Assembly (NCBI RefSeq): GCF_000819685.1
Contig: NZ_CDBR01000034.1
Span: 62,001-126,000 of the forward strand
Reading direction: 5' to 3'
DNA length: 64,000 nt
From: Aeromonas allosaccharophila
GTDB taxonomy: Bacteria > Pseudomonadota > Gammaproteobacteria > Enterobacterales > Aeromonadaceae
The notes beneath the pieces are model-generated. The model saw only the letters and a program-made list of their open reading frames with translations, made no database searches and was not told the DNA's origin. A program made the position numbers and the translations under genes. The stretch's first letter is position 1. Every line of letters starts with the position of its first letter. Positions 7,824-18,258 of the stretch are shown one piece after another.

Positions 7824-9092
7824 TTGGACTTGAACGACGACCTAAACCTGACCGAACAGCTCTTTACCCGCGTCAAGAAGGTATTGGAAACATCCGAGAT
7901 CTCCAACTCCAGCCCGGCTGATCTGGCGGAGGCCGCGTCAGACGAGATGTTTATCGACGGCTCCATGTCAAAGAGCTGGTATCGCCTGCTGCGCCGACCC
8001 TCCTGGGCCTGGCAGGGGGCTGATCCGATCGAGGTGGAGCAGACCCTGGCCCGCATCGCCATGGCGACGGGTGAGCGCACTCACGACTGCTATCTCGATA
8101 CCATCAAGGGCTATGTGCCCGGCAACTGGATCTACGAATGGAGCCAGGTGGCTGGCAACTACTTCAAACAGGGCCGCGAGCTGCGCGAGCAGGGGGATGC
8201 CTCGGGCGCGCTGAAACAGCTGCTCAAGGCGGTGCGCTACTACTCCATCGCCAGCTATCCCCATCTCAAAGACGACGAACTGGCGGATCAGGCCCAACTG
8301 CTTGGCAACATGGCCTATCGCGAGGCTGGCCGCCTGTTCAAGGTGCCGCTCAAAGAGATCCAGGTGCCCTTTCGCGGCAAGAATATTCAGGGTTATCTCC
8401 ACCTGCCGACCACCGACAAACCGGTGCCGCTGGTGATCATCAGCGGCGGGATCGACTCACTGCAGCTCGATTTCCTCAACTTCTATCTCAAGCGACTCGA
8501 ACCCCATGGCATCGGCATGCTCTCTCTCGACATGCCGGGCATCGGCTATGCCGAGCATTGGCCGCTGGTGCAGGATACCAGCCGACTCCATCAGGCGGTG
8601 CTGCATTACCTCTCCGAGGTGGCCTGGGTCGATCATCAGCGTATCGCCATGGTGGGGATGCGTCTGGCGGGGAATGTCGCCGCCAGATTGGCCTTTATCG
8701 AACCGTTCAAGCTGCGTACCGTGGTCTGTGTCGGGGCCGGGGTCAATCAGGTGTTTACCAATCAGGAGCTGTTTGCCAAGTGCCCGCGCATGATGCGGGA
8801 CAGTCTGGCCAACCGGTTGGGGGCCGATGCGGCGCAGTGGGATGCCATGCGCACCAAGTGCCAGGTATTTTCACTGAAAACGCAAGGATTACTGGGGACT
8901 CGCACCTCTGTGCCGATATTGAGTATTGGACACAAGCGAGATTTTATTTGTCCCGAGCAGGATGTTCGGGCATTGGCGGCGGCCAGTCGTAATGGCAAGG
9001 CTATCGTCTTCGACAAGCAGCCTTTGCTGGAGGTGTATGACAAGGCGCTGGACGAAATCGTCGAGTGGCTGAAACAGCATTTGTGTACCTGA
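7824..9092 (+). CDS. frsA: FrsA-family esterase/hydrolase
   Basis: 422 residues, an alpha/beta-hydrolase-fold protein. FrsA was named for its interaction with enzyme IIA-glucose in enterics and Vibrio, where it affects the balance of fermentation and respiration; its enzymatic role is debated. Recognisable segments are SWYRLLRRPSWAWQG, NWIYEWSQ, ISGGIDSLQLDF and MLSLDMPGIGYAEHWPL. The only suitable start in frame is TTG 7824; two nearby ATGs (7807, 7811) are out of frame. It sits between gpt and crl as in E. coli, and its link to the glucose PTS is notable next to a VcdRP-like locus. Confidence 0.9.
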   Translation: MDLNDDLNLTEQLFTRVKKVLETSEISNSSPADLAEAASDEMFIDGSMSKSWYRLLRRPSWAWQGADPIEVEQTLARIAMATGERTHDCYLDTIKGYVPGNWIYEWSQVAGNYFKQGRELREQGDASGALKQLLKAVRYYSIASYPHLKDDELADQAQLLGNMAYREAGRLFKVPLKEIQVPFRGKNIQGYLHLPTTDKPVPLVIISGGIDSLQLDFLNFYLKRLEPHGIGMLSLDMPGIGYAEHWPLVQDTSRLHQAVLHYLSEVAWVDHQRIAMVGMRLAGNVAARLAFIEPFKLRTVVCVGAGVNQVFTNQELFAKCPRMMRDSLANRLGADAAQWDAMRTKCQVFSLKTQGLLGTRTSVPILSIGHKRDFICPEQDVRALAAASRNGKAIVFDKQPLLEVYDKALDEIVEWLKQHLCT

Positions 9093-9154
9093 TATTGCGC
9101 TAAAAAACTGACGCCATCCCGAGGTGGCGCGGCTTGTTTAACAGGGAGGTTAAC

Positions 9155-9547
9155 ATGTCTGAAAAAGTGACCTACAAGCGACTGCTGCGGCAGTTCGCTG
9201 CCATTGGCCCCTATTTGCGCGAAGATCTCTGCGAAGAGGGGCGTTATCGTTTCGACTGCCTGTCGGTCTGCGTCAGCGCCAAGCCGGCGCCGGACAAACG
9301 GGAGTTCTGGGGCTGGTGGCTGGTGCTGGAGCAGGACGATCACCATTTTCGTTATCACTATCAGCTCGGTTTCTACAATGCTGATGGCGAGTGGCTGGAC
9401 AAGCCGATCCCCAAGAAGCACCAGGTCGAGGTGGAGCGAACCCTCAACCGTTTCTACAAGCTCATCAGCGACAAACTGACGGCACTGGAGTGCCAGTTGG
9501 TGCCTGCCGAGCAGGTCACCAACGAATTGAGCGTCACCGCTGCCTGA
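9155..9547 (+). CDS. crl: sigma factor-binding protein Crl
   Basis: 130 residues, with a ribosome site (GGGAGG) upstream of ATG 9155. Crl binds the stationary-phase sigma factor RpoS and helps it assemble with core RNA polymerase. The family core is visible as [28 protein letters not shown] and YQLGFYN. It is the expected gene between frsA and proB. A long hairpin follows, separating it from proBA. Confidence 0.93.
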   Translation: MSEKVTYKRLLRQFAAIGPYLREDLCEEGRYRFDCLSVCVSAKPAPDKREFWGWWLVLEQDDHHFRYHYQLGFYNADGEWLDKPIPKKHQVEVERTLNRFYKLISDKLTALECQLVPAEQVTNELSVTAA

Positions 9548-9551
9548 GCCC

Positions 9552-9591
9552 TGATGCCCGGCAAGCCGCGTTACGCTGCTTGCCGGGCCAT
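9552..9591 (+). terminator. long hairpin after crl
   Basis: TGATGCCCGGCAAGC pairs with GCTTGCCGGGCCATCA (about 15 bp, one bulge). No tight T-run follows, only GTCAGTTATTTT, so termination is likely but not certain. Confidence 0.65.
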
Positions 9592-9729
9592 CAGTCAGTT
9601 ATTTTCCACTCCGCTCGCAACAATCAAGGCCTTTTCCCCCATCTCCTCACCCCCGACGTTAATTGCCTTGCAGGGCTCCATGGCCGTGGGTATAAAGATA
9701 TTCCTTACTTTTTTAGCCTTTATGCTCCC

Positions 9730-10833
9730 ATGGAAAACAGAACCATAGTCGTCAAGTTGGGCACCAGCGTGCTCACAGGGGGGTCTTCCCAGCTCAATCG
9801 TGCCCATATGGTCGAGCTGGTCAGACAGTGTGCGGCCTTGCACCGTCACGGCCATCGGGTCGTGGTCGTCACCTCGGGGGCTATCGCCGCCGGGCGTGAA
9901 CATCTGGGCCACCCGCCACTGGCGCCAACCCTGCCCAACAAGCAGATGCTGGCGGCCGTTGGTCAGACCCAGCTTATTCGGGTATGGCAGGATCTGTTCA
10001 ACCTCTATGGCTTGCATATCGGCCAGATGCTGCTGACCCGTGCCGATCTGGAAGATCGCGAACGCTACCTCAACGCCCGCGACACCCTGCGTACCCTGCT
10101 TGATCACCGGATCATTCCGGTGATCAACGAAAACGACGCGGTGGCGACCGCCGAGATCAAGGTGGGCGACAACGACAACCTCTCCGCTCGTGCCGCCATC
10201 CTGGCGGATGCGGATCTGCTGATCCTGCTGACCGACCAGAAGGGGCTGTTTACCGCCGATCCGCGCACCAATCCGGATGCCCAGCTGATCGAAGAGGTGC
10301 AGACCATCGACGATACCCTGCGCTCGCTGGCGGGTGACAGCGTCAGTGGCCTTGGCACCGGCGGCATGGCTACCAAGCTGCAGGCGGCCGATGTGGCGCG
10401 CCGTGCCGGGGTCAACGTGGTGATCGCCACCGGCCAGATGCCGGAGGTGATCGGTCGTCTCGCCAAGGGCGAGCGGATCGGCACCCTGTTCCCGGCGCTG
10501 GCTTCCCCGCTGGAGGGGCGCAAGAGCTGGATTTTGGCAGGCCCACCCCCTCACGGCGAAGTGCAGGTGGATCAGGGGGCTGTCGCCGCCATGAAGGATA
10601 AAGGTTCCAGCCTGCTGCCCAAGGGGATCGTCGCGGTCAGGGGCGACTTCATCCGGGGCGATGTGGTGCGCATTCTCGATCCCAAGGGGGTTGAGCTGGC
10701 GCGCGGCATCTGCCGTTACGACCATCTGGAGCTGGAGAAGCTGCGCGGTGTTCACTCGGATCAGATTGAGCAGGTACTGGGCTATGGATATGGTTCAGTA
10801 GCCATCCATCGAGACGATATGGTGCTGCTCTGA
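9730..10833 (+). CDS. proB: glutamate 5-kinase
   Basis: 367 residues, the same length as E. coli ProB. It catalyses the first step of proline synthesis, phosphorylating glutamate; the enzyme is normally feedback-inhibited by proline. The amino-acid-kinase domain starts [12 protein letters not shown] and includes [20 protein letters not shown] and [14 protein letters not shown]-terminal PUA domain (about residues 275-367) contains [20 protein letters not shown] 9730 gives the family N-terminus; a longer upstream extension of the frame overlaps crl and is not credible. A degenerate second copy of its last codons lies downstream. Confidence 0.96.
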   Translation: MENRTIVVKLGTSVLTGGSSQLNRAHMVELVRQCAALHRHGHRVVVVTSGAIAAGREHLGHPPLAPTLPNKQMLAAVGQTQLIRVWQDLFNLYGLHIGQMLLTRADLEDRERYLNARDTLRTLLDHRIIPVINENDAVATAEIKVGDNDNLSARAAILADADLLILLTDQKGLFTADPRTNPDAQLIEEVQTIDDTLRSLAGDSVSGLGTGGMATKLQAADVARRAGVNVVIATGQMPEVIGRLAKGERIGTLFPALASPLEGRKSWILAGPPPHGEVQVDQGAVAAMKDKGSSLLPKGIVAVRGDFIRGDVVRILDPKGVELARGICRYDHLELEKLRGVHSDQIEQVLGYGYGSVAIHRDDMVLL

Positions 10834-10866
10834 GTGGATCGGTGTTAGCAGCCCAGAGCCAACGAT

Positions 10867-10916
10867 GGCTACGGGATCTGTGGGCTATCCACCGAGATAA
10901 TAGGGTGCTGCTCTAA
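10867..10916 (+). pseudogene. degenerate duplicate of the proB 3' end
   Basis: Between proB and proA, 10867-10916 can be read as [14 protein letters not shown]-stop if two single-base insertions are removed. The real proB end is [14 protein letters not shown]-stop. The last 33 bases (10884-10916) match 10801-10833 at 27 positions; three of the differing codons are synonymous, two are not, and the stop is TAA instead of TGA. The intervening sequence holds nested inverted repeats (TCGGTG/CACCGA, AGCCCA/TGGGCT, AGCCA/TGGCT). It has no start and is not expected to be translated usefully. Confidence 0.8.
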
Positions 10917-10951
10917 TCAGGGCGGCACAGCATGAATAAAAGGGAACCGAG

Positions 10952-12205
10952 ATGAGTCTGGAGAAAATGGGGCAGGCGGCCCGTGAAGCCGCCTATCAGC
11001 TGGCCACCATCAGCACGGCGCAGAAGAATCGGGCGCTGGCCGCCATCGCCGACGAGCTGGAGGCGCGAAGCGAGCAGATCCTCGCGGCCAACGACAAGGA
11101 TATCGCGGCTGGCCGTGAGGCTGGCTTGTCAGAGGCCATGCTGGATCGCCTGCTGCTCAATCCGGCTCGTCTGGCCGGGATCGTGGCCGATGTGCGCAAG
11201 GTGATCACGCTGGATGATCCGGTCGGTGCCGAAATGGATAGCCGGGTGCTGGAGAATGGCTTGCGGCTCTCCCGTCGGCGGGTGCCCATCGGCGTTATCG
11301 GCGTCATCTATGAGGCGCGCCCCAACGTCACCATCGACATCGCCAGCCTCTGCCTCAAGACCGGCAATGCCAGCATACTGCGTGGCGGGCGCGAGACCTT
11401 CCACTCCAATCTGGAGCTGGTGCAGGTGATCCAGCATGCGCTGGTCGCCTCCGGCTTGCCGCAGGCGGCGGTGCAGTACATCGACAATCCGGATCGGGCG
11501 CTGGTCGGCGAGTTGCTGCGCCTCGATCGTTATGTGGACATGATCATTCCCCGCGGTGGTGCCGGGCTGCACAAGATGTGCAAGGAGAACAGCTCCATCC
11601 CGGTCATTATCGGCGGGTTTGGCATCAGCCATATCTTTGTCGACGAGAGCGCCGATCTGGATCGCTCCCTGGCGGTTATCGACAACGCCAAGGTGCAGCG
11701 CCCCTCCGCCTGCAATGCCCTCGATACCTTGCTGGTACACGAGAAGGTGGCTGCCACCTTCCTGCCGCAGCTGGTGACGCTGATGAACGAGCGCAAGGTG
11801 ACTATGGTGGCCGCGGCCAACGCCATGGCGCTGCTGGCGGGGGCCGACAACCTGTGCGAGGCGGGGCCGGAGGATTTCGATACCGAGTGGCTCGGGCTGA
11901 CCCTGGGGGTCAAGCTGGTGGCGGATGTGAACGAAGCGCTGGCCCATATGCGCGAGCACAACGCCGGCCACTCCGATGCCATCCTCACCAACGATCTGGC
12001 CAATGCCGAGCGTTTCGTCAATGGCGCCGGTTCGGCGGCGGTCTACGTCAACGCCTCCACCCGCTTCACCGATGGCGGCCAGTTTGGTCTGGGCGCTGAA
12101 GTGGCGGTCTCGACCCAGATGCTGCACGCCCGTGGCCCCATGGGGCTGACCGAGCTTACCAGCTACAAGTGGGTAGGGCAGGCCGATTACCTCAGCCGTG
12201 CCTGA
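10952..12205 (+). CDS. proA: gamma-glutamyl phosphate reductase
   Basis: 417 residues. It reduces gamma-glutamyl phosphate to glutamate semialdehyde with NADPH, the second step of proline synthesis. Aldehyde-dehydrogenase-like features are [38 protein letters not shown], and the catalytic-Cys region [16 protein letters not shown]. The length equals E. coli ProA. It is cotranscribed with proB unless the hairpin-rich tail relic between them interferes. A bidirectional terminator follows. Confidence 0.96.
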   Translation: MSLEKMGQAAREAAYQLATISTAQKNRALAAIADELEARSEQILAANDKDIAAGREAGLSEAMLDRLLLNPARLAGIVADVRKVITLDDPVGAEMDSRVLENGLRLSRRRVPIGVIGVIYEARPNVTIDIASLCLKTGNASILRGGRETFHSNLELVQVIQHALVASGLPQAAVQYIDNPDRALVGELLRLDRYVDMIIPRGGAGLHKMCKENSSIPVIIGGFGISHIFVDESADLDRSLAVIDNAKVQRPSACNALDTLLVHEKVAATFLPQLVTLMNERKVTMVAAANAMALLAGADNLCEAGPEDFDTEWLGLTLGVKLVADVNEALAHMREHNAGHSDAILTNDLANAERFVNGAGSAAVYVNASTRFTDGGQFGLGAEVAVSTQMLHARGPMGLTELTSYKWVGQADYLSRA

Positions 12206-12225
12206 TAACCTGTTGTGTCAGATAC

Positions 12226-12256
12226 AAAAATGCCGACTCTTGGGTCGGCATTTTAT
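12226..12256. terminator. bidirectional terminator between proA and the psd operon
   Basis: Stem TGCCGAC/GTCGGCA flanked by an A-run and a T-run, serving both convergent units. Confidence 0.88.
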
Positions 12257-12290
12257 TTGGTGGATATCGGGAAGATATCAGGCGATCGGG

Positions 12291-12680
12291 TTATTCCCCG
12301 TGATAGAGCGCCTTGTCACCGGACTTGAGCACATAACCCTTCCAGATAAAGAGGGTGTAGCCGCTGCCCTGCCACGACCAGTTGCCCTCCGCACCTTGAC
12401 GGGTCAGCAGGTGCTGCTCGCCGCTTGGTAGATGCAGTTCGGCCTGCGTCTGGTCGGTGTTGAACAGCACGAAGGCGCTGCTGGTCTGGCTGGCATCGGT
12501 CGGATTGAGCCGGATACCCTGCTCAAACAGGCGCACACATTTGCCAGTCAGTGCTGACCACTGATAGCCCGCACTGCCGATACAGCCGTGACTGTCGCGA
12601 TCGCTGCCCACCAGATGTTGTTCCTGTGTACTGCATGCCGCCAGCAGCAGAGAAGCGGCCATCAGAGTCAAGGTGCGCAT
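12291..12680 (-). CDS. small lipoprotein, function unknown
   Basis: 129 residues with a lipoprotein signal peptide (MRTLTLMAASLLLAAC, lipobox LAAC at residues 13-16), so it should be membrane-anchored in the periplasm. The mature part has two further Cys (HGCIGSAGY and GKCVRLFEQ) and the phrase GCIGSAGYQWSALTGKC. That phrase resembles small periplasmic proteins with a Cys-Ile-Gly-Ser-Ala-Gly-Tyr motif, but I cannot name a family with confidence. It is the last gene of the leftward psd operon, 2 bases after the preceding gene. Confidence 0.75.
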   Translation of the reverse strand: MRTLTLMAASLLLAACSTQEQHLVGSDRDSHGCIGSAGYQWSALTGKCVRLFEQGIRLNPTDASQTSSAFVLFNTDQTQAELHLPSGEQHLLTRQGAEGNWSWQGSGYTLFIWKGYVLKSGDKALYHGE

Positions 12681-12682
12681 GG

Positions 12683-12934
12683 TTACTCCTGAAGATCCCG
12701 TTCGATGACGATGTTGGAGAATCCCAACTCTTTGAAGTAGTTCTCCTGATAATCCTTCACGCTCTTTTTGTCACGGCGACAAACCTGAGCCAGCTGGGCC
12801 TCCATGGCGTGAAAACTGGTGAGATCCAGCCCTTCGGCAGCGGCGATGGCGTCGTAGATGCTGCGGAACTTGTCGTTCGCGTAGCCGATCTCTTTGGCCT
12901 GTTTTTTATAGGTGTAGGTAATCTTAAAGGCCAT
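12683..12934 (-). CDS. small conserved-looking protein, function unknown
   Basis: 83 residues, highly charged, no signal or membrane segment. It begins [18 protein letters not shown] and includes [22 protein letters not shown] do not recognise the family. It overlaps the end of the VF530-type gene by 11 bases and is followed 2 bases later by the lipoprotein gene, so it belongs to the psd operon. The tight packing argues that it is a real gene. Confidence 0.75.
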   Translation of the reverse strand: MAFKITYTYKKQAKEIGYANDKFRSIYDAIAAAEGLDLTSFHAMEAQLAQVCRRDKKSVKDYQENYFKELGFSNIVIERDLQE

Positions 12935-13193
12935 CTTGCCCTTCCTTCTTCGATTTGGCTTGCTTGCGCTGGACGTAGAGGTAGAGGCTTTCGACCTTCT
13001 CCCGAGCCCAGGGGGTCTTGCGCAAGAACTTCAGGCTGGACTTGATGCTGGGATTATCGGTGAAGCAGCGGATATTGATCTGCTGCCCCAGCTCTTCCCA
13101 GCCGTAGTATTCGACCAGCGCGGTGACGATGGCTTCCAGCGTCAGCCCGTGCAGCGGGTTGTTCTTCTGCGAGGCGTTCGGTTGCTCGCTCAT
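12924..13193 (-). CDS. VF530-family small DNA-binding protein
   Basis: 89 residues. The sequence [25 protein letters not shown], continuing to [30 protein letters not shown], is the core of the VF530/DUF2132 family, named after a Vibrio fischeri protein with a DNA-binding fold. Its biological role is unknown. Its ATG overlaps the psd stop (ATGA), so translation is coupled to phosphatidylserine decarboxylase. The family call comes from memory of the conserved core. Confidence 0.82.
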   Translation of the reverse strand: MSEQPNASQKNNPLHGLTLEAIVTALVEYYGWEELGQQINIRCFTDNPSIKSSLKFLRKTPWAREKVESLYLYVQRKQAKSKKEGQDGL

Positions 13194-14062
13194 GCCTGCT
13201 CCGCCAGCTTGGCAAAGGGCTGACCCATGCGGGTGGTGACGCCATTGGCCAGATGGGGTTCGAAACCGGCCAGCATGCCCGGGCCAAACAGGCAGACCAC
13301 GGTGCTGCCCAGCTTGAACAGGCCCATCTCGGCGCCTTTCTGCAGGGTAATGGCCTCATCGCCGGTGTAGTCCCAGCGCACCACCTTCTTCTCTTTGGTT
13401 GGCGCAATGCTGCCGGCCCAGATGGTTTCGATGCTGGCCACGATAGTGGCACCGACCAGCACCAGCGCCATGGGGCCGTGCGGGGTGCGGAAGGTGGCCA
13501 CCACCCGCTCGTTGCGGGCAAACAGGTTGGGCACGTTCTCGGCGGTGAGCGGGTTGACGGAGAAGAGATCCCCCGGCACGAACACCATGCTCTCCAGCAC
13601 GCCGTCCAGCGGCATATGGATGCGGTGGTAATCCTTGGGCGCCAGATAGATGGTGGCGAAGTCGCCATCCTTGAACGGCGCCACCAGATCCTCATAGCCA
13701 CCCAGCAGCTCGCGGGCGCTGTAGTCGTGGCCCTTGGCCTGAATGATGCGGCCCTGCTGGATCGGACCGAGCTGGCTGACGGTGCCATCCACCGGCAGCG
13801 CCAGAGTCATGGCATCGTCAACCACCGGGCGGATACCGGGCTTGAGCTCGCGGGTGAAGAAGGCGTTGAAGCTCTTGTAGTGGGCCGGACTCTCGTGCAG
13901 CGCCTCGCCCATGTCGACCTGATACTGCTTGATAAAAGCCTCGATCACTTTGGTCGTGAGGTTGCCCGCTTCGGCTGCGGCAAACTTGCCGATCAGACGG
14001 GAGAGGGCGTGCTTGGGCAGACAGTATTGACCGGCAATTTTCAGGTTGTCAGTAATGCTCAT
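13190..14062 (-). CDS. psd: phosphatidylserine decarboxylase proenzyme
   Basis: 290 residues, somewhat shorter than E. coli Psd. It makes phosphatidylethanolamine at the inner membrane using a pyruvoyl cofactor. The self-cleavage motif LGST (in FKLGSTVVC) is intact near residue 250. Other family segments are [22 protein letters not shown] and [11 protein letters not shown]. The start is taken at ATG 14062 (MSITDN); ATGs at 14068 and 14071 are also possible, and no strong ribosome site separates them. It lies 28 bases after rsgA, as rsgA-psd do in E. coli, and begins the operon psd-VF530-83aa-lipoprotein. Confidence 0.95.
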   Translation of the reverse strand: MSITDNLKIAGQYCLPKHALSRLIGKFAAAEAGNLTTKVIEAFIKQYQVDMGEALHESPAHYKSFNAFFTRELKPGIRPVVDDAMTLALPVDGTVSQLGPIQQGRIIQAKGHDYSARELLGGYEDLVAPFKDGDFATIYLAPKDYHRIHMPLDGVLESMVFVPGDLFSVNPLTAENVPNLFARNERVVATFRTPHGPMALVLVGATIVASIETIWAGSIAPTKEKKVVRWDYTGDEAITLQKGAEMGLFKLGSTVVCLFGPGMLAGFEPHLANGVTTRMGQPFAKLAEQA

Positions 14063-14090
14063 GTTCATCATCAACGTAGGTTTATTAGGG

Positions 14091-15125
14091 TCACAGGCGC
14101 GCCTGTTGGCGACCGTGACGGGCTTCCTGCATGGTTTCCAGGATGCGGTGATAGTTGTGGAAGCGATCGGCGCTGATGGCGCCACTGTCGACTGCCGCCC
14201 GCAGGGCACAGCCGGGATCGTCCTTGTGGGTGCAGTCGCGGAACTTGCAGCCACCCAGATAGTCACGGAACTCGATAAAGCACCAGGTGATGCGATCGGC
14301 TTCCAGATGCCAGAGGGCGAACTCTCGGATCCCCGGGGAGTCGATCAGATCGCCGCCGCTCGGGAAGTGGTAGAGTCGCGCCGTGGTAGTGGTGTGCGTA
14401 CCGAGTCCCGAGTTTTCGGAGATCTCGCCGGTGAGCACATCCAGCCCCGGCATCAGGGCGTTGGTCAGGGACGATTTGCCTACCCCGGACTGGCCGACGA
14501 AGATGCTGATCTTGCCTTCAAACTGGGCCTTGAGCTCATCGAGCCCTTCGCCGCTCTCGCAGCTCACCAGGATCACCTTGTAGCCAAGCTTGCGATAGGG
14601 TTCGAGCTGGCGCTCGATGCGCTTGCGCGCCGCGTCATCCAGCATATCGACCTTGTTCAGCACGATGAGCGGCTGGATCTCCACATCCTCGGCGGCCACC
14701 AGATAGCGGTCGACGATGTTGGTGGAGAACTCGGGCATCACCGCCGAGACGATGATGATCTGGTCGATATTGGCGGCGATGGGTTTGACCCCGTCGTAGA
14801 AGTCCGGCCGGGTCAGTACCGAGTGGCGCGGATGTACCGCCTCGATGACGCCCGCTGTCGCGGCATTGAGGCCAGGACGCCACACCACCTTGTCGCCGCA
14901 CACCAGACTGCTGATGCTGCTGCGGCGCAGGTTGCTGCGGTGGATGGTGCCATCGACCGCTTCCACGTCTGCGTGTTGACCAAAACGACTGATCACCACC
15001 CCTTCGATGGCCGGGCCAAACAGGGTGTCATCCACCACAGTGGTGTGATCTTTTTGCAGCCGCCGTTCGCGGTTGGCCTGGACGCGCCTTTGTTGACCCA
15101 GATTGAGTTTTGCTTTCTTTGCCAC
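14091..15125 (-). CDS. rsgA: ribosome small-subunit-dependent GTPase A
   Basis: 344 residues. It helps late maturation of the 30S subunit. Domains in order: a basic N-terminal tail ([18 protein letters not shown]), an OB-fold, a circularly permuted GTPase with LNKVDMLDD (G4), [10 protein letters not shown] (G1 P-loop) and DSPGIREF (G3), then a zinc knuckle with the Cys of [14 protein letters not shown]. The start is GTG 15125, which reproduces the family N-terminus; upstream in-frame ATGs run into the orn promoter region. It is divergent from orn, as in E. coli. Confidence 0.94.
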   Translation of the reverse strand: MAKKAKLNLGQQRRVQANRERRLQKDHTTVVDDTLFGPAIEGVVISRFGQHADVEAVDGTIHRSNLRRSSISSLVCGDKVVWRPGLNAATAGVIEAVHPRHSVLTRPDFYDGVKPIAANIDQIIIVSAVMPEFSTNIVDRYLVAAEDVEIQPLIVLNKVDMLDDAARKRIERQLEPYRKLGYKVILVSCESGEGLDELKAQFEGKISIFVGQSGVGKSSLTNALMPGLDVLTGEISENSGLGTHTTTTARLYHFPSGGDLIDSPGIREFALWHLEADRITWCFIEFRDYLGGCKFRDCTHKDDPGCALRAAVDSGAISADRFHNYHRILETMQEARHGRQQARL

Positions 15126-15216
15126 TCGATTCGCCAGTTTATGAACAGATCCAAAGCCAGTATGATACATGCAAATTGGCAAAATTCCGCCATTCCTCCC
15201 AATAGAGAGAGCAATC

Positions 15217-15762
15217 ATGACAGTCAGCGCGCAGAACCTGGTATGGATCGACATGGAGATGACGGGTCTGGACCCCGAACAGAACGTGGTACTGGAGATC
15301 GCCACCATCGTCACCGACAAGGATCTGAACGTACTGGCCGAAGGGCCGGTCATCGCCATTCATCAGAGTGATGAAGAGCTTGCCAAGATGGACGACTGGA
15401 ACGTCAACACCCACACCAAGAGCGGTCTGGTGGCCCGGGTCAAGGCGAGCCAGCACGACGAGGCGAAAGCCATTGCCGAGACCCTCGACTTTATCCGCCA
15501 GTGGGTGCCGGAGCGCACCAGCCCGCTGTGTGGCAACAGCATCGGTCAGGATCGCCGCTTCATGGTCAAGCACATGGCCGAACTGGAAGCCTTCTTCCAC
15601 TACCGCAACGTCGATGTCAGCACCATCAAGGAGCTGGTCCGTCGCTGGCAGCCGGAATTGCTGGATCAGTTCACCAAGAGCGGCACCCATCAGGCACTGG
15701 ATGACATCCGCGAATCGATCGCCGAACTGCGCTTCTATCGCAGCCACGTCTTCAAGATCTGA
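15217..15762 (+). CDS. orn: oligoribonuclease
   Basis: 181 residues. A DEDDh 3'-5' exonuclease that degrades 2-5 nucleotide RNAs and pGpG. The catalytic motifs are [11 protein letters not shown] (DxE), the region with [11 protein letters not shown], and [11 protein letters not shown] (last His and Asp). ATG 15217 has GAGAGA 6 bases upstream and gives the canonical N-terminus. It is divergent from rsgA and upstream of the tRNA-Gly array. Confidence 0.97.
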   Translation: MTVSAQNLVWIDMEMTGLDPEQNVVLEIATIVTDKDLNVLAEGPVIAIHQSDEELAKMDDWNVNTHTKSGLVARVKASQHDEAKAIAETLDFIRQWVPERTSPLCGNSIGQDRRFMVKHMAELEAFFHYRNVDVSTIKELVRRWQPELLDQFTKSGTHQALDDIRESIAELRFYRSHVFKI

Positions 15763-15853
15763 GTCACTGGCAAGGAGTTGCCCCGGTTTGGTTGCTAAAA
15801 TCGACAGTTCGGCCAGCTTTTGAGCGAACGCGCGCAACCAGACAAAAAAGCCC

Positions 15854-15881
15854 TTGCAATTGGAATGTCTGCTCTTATAAT
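15854..15881 (+). promoter_or_regulatory. promoter of the tRNA-Gly array
   Basis: TTGCAA (15854-15859), a 16-base spacer and a perfect TATAAT (15876-15881), followed by a GC-rich TCGGCTCCC of the kind that makes stable-RNA promoters stringently controlled. It lies 60 bases before the first tRNA. Confidence 0.85.
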
Positions 15882-15940
15882 TCGGCTCCCGTACAGTAGC
15901 GCAAGCAACCAAATGCTGTACGGCCTGTTTTAAGGTAGTT

Positions 15941-16016
<76 letters not shown>

Positions 16017-16052
16017 ATAAGTGATGATGAAACTGGTTCAGTCCAGCCCGAT

Positions 16053-16128
<76 letters not shown>

Positions 16129-16159
16129 ATCATCATTGCACCTTCGAACACAATTTGTT

Positions 16160-16235
<76 letters not shown>

Positions 16236-16260
16236 ATCTATTTGCAAATGACATTCCGTT

Positions 16261-16336
<76 letters not shown>

Positions 16337-16360
16337 ATCATTTGCAAATGACAATCTGTT

Positions 16361-16436
<76 letters not shown>

Positions 16437-16474
16437 AACAGTTTCTGGTAGATATATGTAAGTGATATTCCGTT

Positions 16475-16550
<76 letters not shown>

Positions 16551-16574
16551 ATCACTTGCAAATGACATTCTGTT

Positions 16575-16650
<76 letters not shown>

Positions 16651-16707
16651 AATCTCTCTCCTCGAAGTACGTCAATCCAATCTCTCAAGACACTCACAGC
16701 AACACCT

Positions 16708-16775
<68 letters not shown>

Positions 16776-16956
16776 AATATCTCTCCTCGAAGTACACCAA
16801 TCCATATTCGAAATTGCCCATCACATCGCGCTGCGATGCTTTGTCGTATCTGGCGTTTACTCCGCGCGTTTCAGCCAAACAGGAAGGGCATGCGGGGGCT
16901 CACTCTGTGGGCTGAACGAGACAAGCGGTGGTGACCGGAGAGGGTAAATTGCGGGC

Positions 16957-16984
16957 AAAAAAAGAGGAGGGGCCTTGGCTCCTC
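16957..16984 (-). terminator. terminator of the cold-shock gene
   Basis: On the minus strand, GAGGAG pairs with CTCCTC and is followed by seven T. Confidence 0.85.
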
Positions 16985-17007
16985 CTGCATGATTCACTGG
17001 CGCGGGT

Positions 17008-17217
17008 TTAGACCAGAGTAACGTTCTCAGCCTGGGGGCCTTTTTGGCCCTGGGTCACAGTGAACTGGACTTTTTGACCTTCAGCCAGGGTTTTGAAACC
17101 GGTGCTCTGGATGGAGGAGAAGTGAACGAAAACGTCCGGACCCTGAGATTGCTCAATAAAGCCAAAACCCTTGGTTTCGTTGAACCATTTTACTTGGCCG
17201 GTGCGAATGTCAGACAT
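17008..17217 (-). CDS. CspA-family cold-shock/RNA-chaperone protein
   Basis: 69 residues, a single cold-shock domain. RNP1 is KGFGFI (residues 16-21) and RNP2 is VFVHF (29-33), both intact; the aromatic nucleic-acid-binding residues are present. Such proteins bind single-stranded nucleic acid and melt mRNA structure. The long leader (about 134 bases) from the promoter at 17358-17385 is like the regulated leaders of csp genes, so cold or growth-phase control at the RNA level is plausible. Which paralog (A, C, D, E) it equals cannot be told from sequence alone. Confidence 0.95.
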   Translation of the reverse strand: MSDIRTGQVKWFNETKGFGFIEQSQGPDVFVHFSSIQSTGFKTLAEGQKVQFTVTQGQKGPQAENVTLV

Positions 17218-17357
17218 GTGCTAAATCCTATCAATAACAAAATGAAACTAAGCCCGTGCTGGGCTGCATTTGCCTTGCAAGCAGGGGTTGGCTCATGACT
17301 GACCACGTCTATTTGTCCCAGTAGCACGTAGAACAATCCCTGTCTAAAGCACAAACG

Positions 17358-17385
17358 ATTGTACGTTAGCGCCGATCCTTGTCAA
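17358..17385 (-). promoter_or_regulatory. promoter of the cold-shock gene
   Basis: On the minus strand, TTGACA, 16 bases, TACAAT. The predicted start near 17351 leaves a 5' leader of about 134 bases. Confidence 0.8.
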
Positions 17386-17458
17386 TTTGACCCCTTTCGT
17401 TTTTTGAACAAGCTAAAAATATTGTGAAGTCAGTAGCTTATTTGAAGAGATTTGACCG

Positions 17459-17487
17459 AAAAAAACGGGAGGCCAGCGCCTCCCGTG
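17459..17487 (-). terminator. terminator after the OapA/YtfB-like gene
   Basis: Stem ACGGGAGG/CCTCCCGT, followed on the minus strand by a T-run; it lies directly after the stop codon. Confidence 0.85.
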
Positions 17488-17490
17488 TTG

Positions 17491-18159
17491 TTATTCCTTG
17501 AGGGCGAACCCTTCACCCTGCCGGTCGTAGCGGTAGACCGCCTGACCGTAGGAGCGGATCTCCACCCGCTGGATGCGGCTGGTGTCGTCTACCAGAATAA
17601 AGACCGATCGGCCCGATTGCAGACGGGTCAGGGGGCGATCCGGCCCCTCGATGGCGATCAGGCGGCTCAGCTCGGCACCCGGCAACTCGAATTTACGCCA
17701 GATGGAGTAGAGGGTCTCACCCGCCTGCACATCGTGTTGCAGCCAGGTGCCGTTGACCTTCTCTTCGACCGGTTTGGTTGCCGCAGGCGCACTGCCTGCC
17801 GTGCCGTTACCGACGGTGAGGGCCTGAGCAGGCACGGCCAGCGGCACTTCCAGCGAGCCGGAAGGGGCGGCTTTGGGGGCGGACGGTGCCGGCTCCCAGG
17901 CCAACACCAGCAGCCAGAGCGGGACCAGGATCAGCAGACCTATGGTGTTTTTGCGGGGCAGCGGGCTGGACAGCTTGAATTTGCCTGCTTTGGCATCCTG
18001 GCGGCGTTGGCCAAGGTTGCTCATCCCTTGGCCAAAACGTTGGCGCAGGGACAGGGTCGCGGCATTGATGCGATGGAGCAGGGATCCTTGTGATTCGTCT
18101 TGGCGACGCTGCTGGGCTCGTCTGTTATGGCCTCGTGGGCGACGGTCCGGGGTGGGCAC
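17491..18159 (-). CDS. OapA/YtfB-family LysM-like envelope protein
   Basis: 222 residues with a GTG start at 18159 (AGAGG upstream). It has a basic, Arg/Gln-rich cytosolic N-terminus, one transmembrane segment (about residues 71-87, TIGLLILVPLWLLVLAW), a Pro/Ala-rich periplasmic linker, and a C-terminal LysM-like domain beginning WLQHDVQAGETLYSIWRKF. This layout matches opacity-associated protein A of Haemophilus and E. coli YtfB, which bind glycans and localise to the septum. A cell-wall binding role is inferred from the family. Confidence 0.8.
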   Translation of the reverse strand: MPTPDRRPRGHNRRAQQRRQDESQGSLLHRINAATLSLRQRFGQGMSNLGQRRQDAKAGKFKLSSPLPRKNTIGLLILVPLWLLVLAWEPAPSAPKAAPSGSLEVPLAVPAQALTVGNGTAGSAPAATKPVEEKVNGTWLQHDVQAGETLYSIWRKFELPGAELSRLIAIEGPDRPLTRLQSGRSVFILVDDTSRIQRVEIRSYGQAVYRYDRQGEGFALKE

Positions 18160-18258
18160 GGCATTTACCTCTCACTACATTGCCTGCCATCAGGCAAATT
18201 CGTTGCCTATGGTAAACGGACTCGCCCCCGAGGGGGAGAGTCCGCGAGAGGAAAATTA

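Noticed and set aside
9391-9729. Long N-terminal extension of proB in the same frame
   Set aside because: It overlaps crl and its hairpin, and the family start is the ATG at 9730.
10801-10951. Integron attC site between proB and proA
   Set aside because: Nested inverted repeats are present but the GTTRRRY/RYYYAAC core sites are not, and no cassette structure follows.
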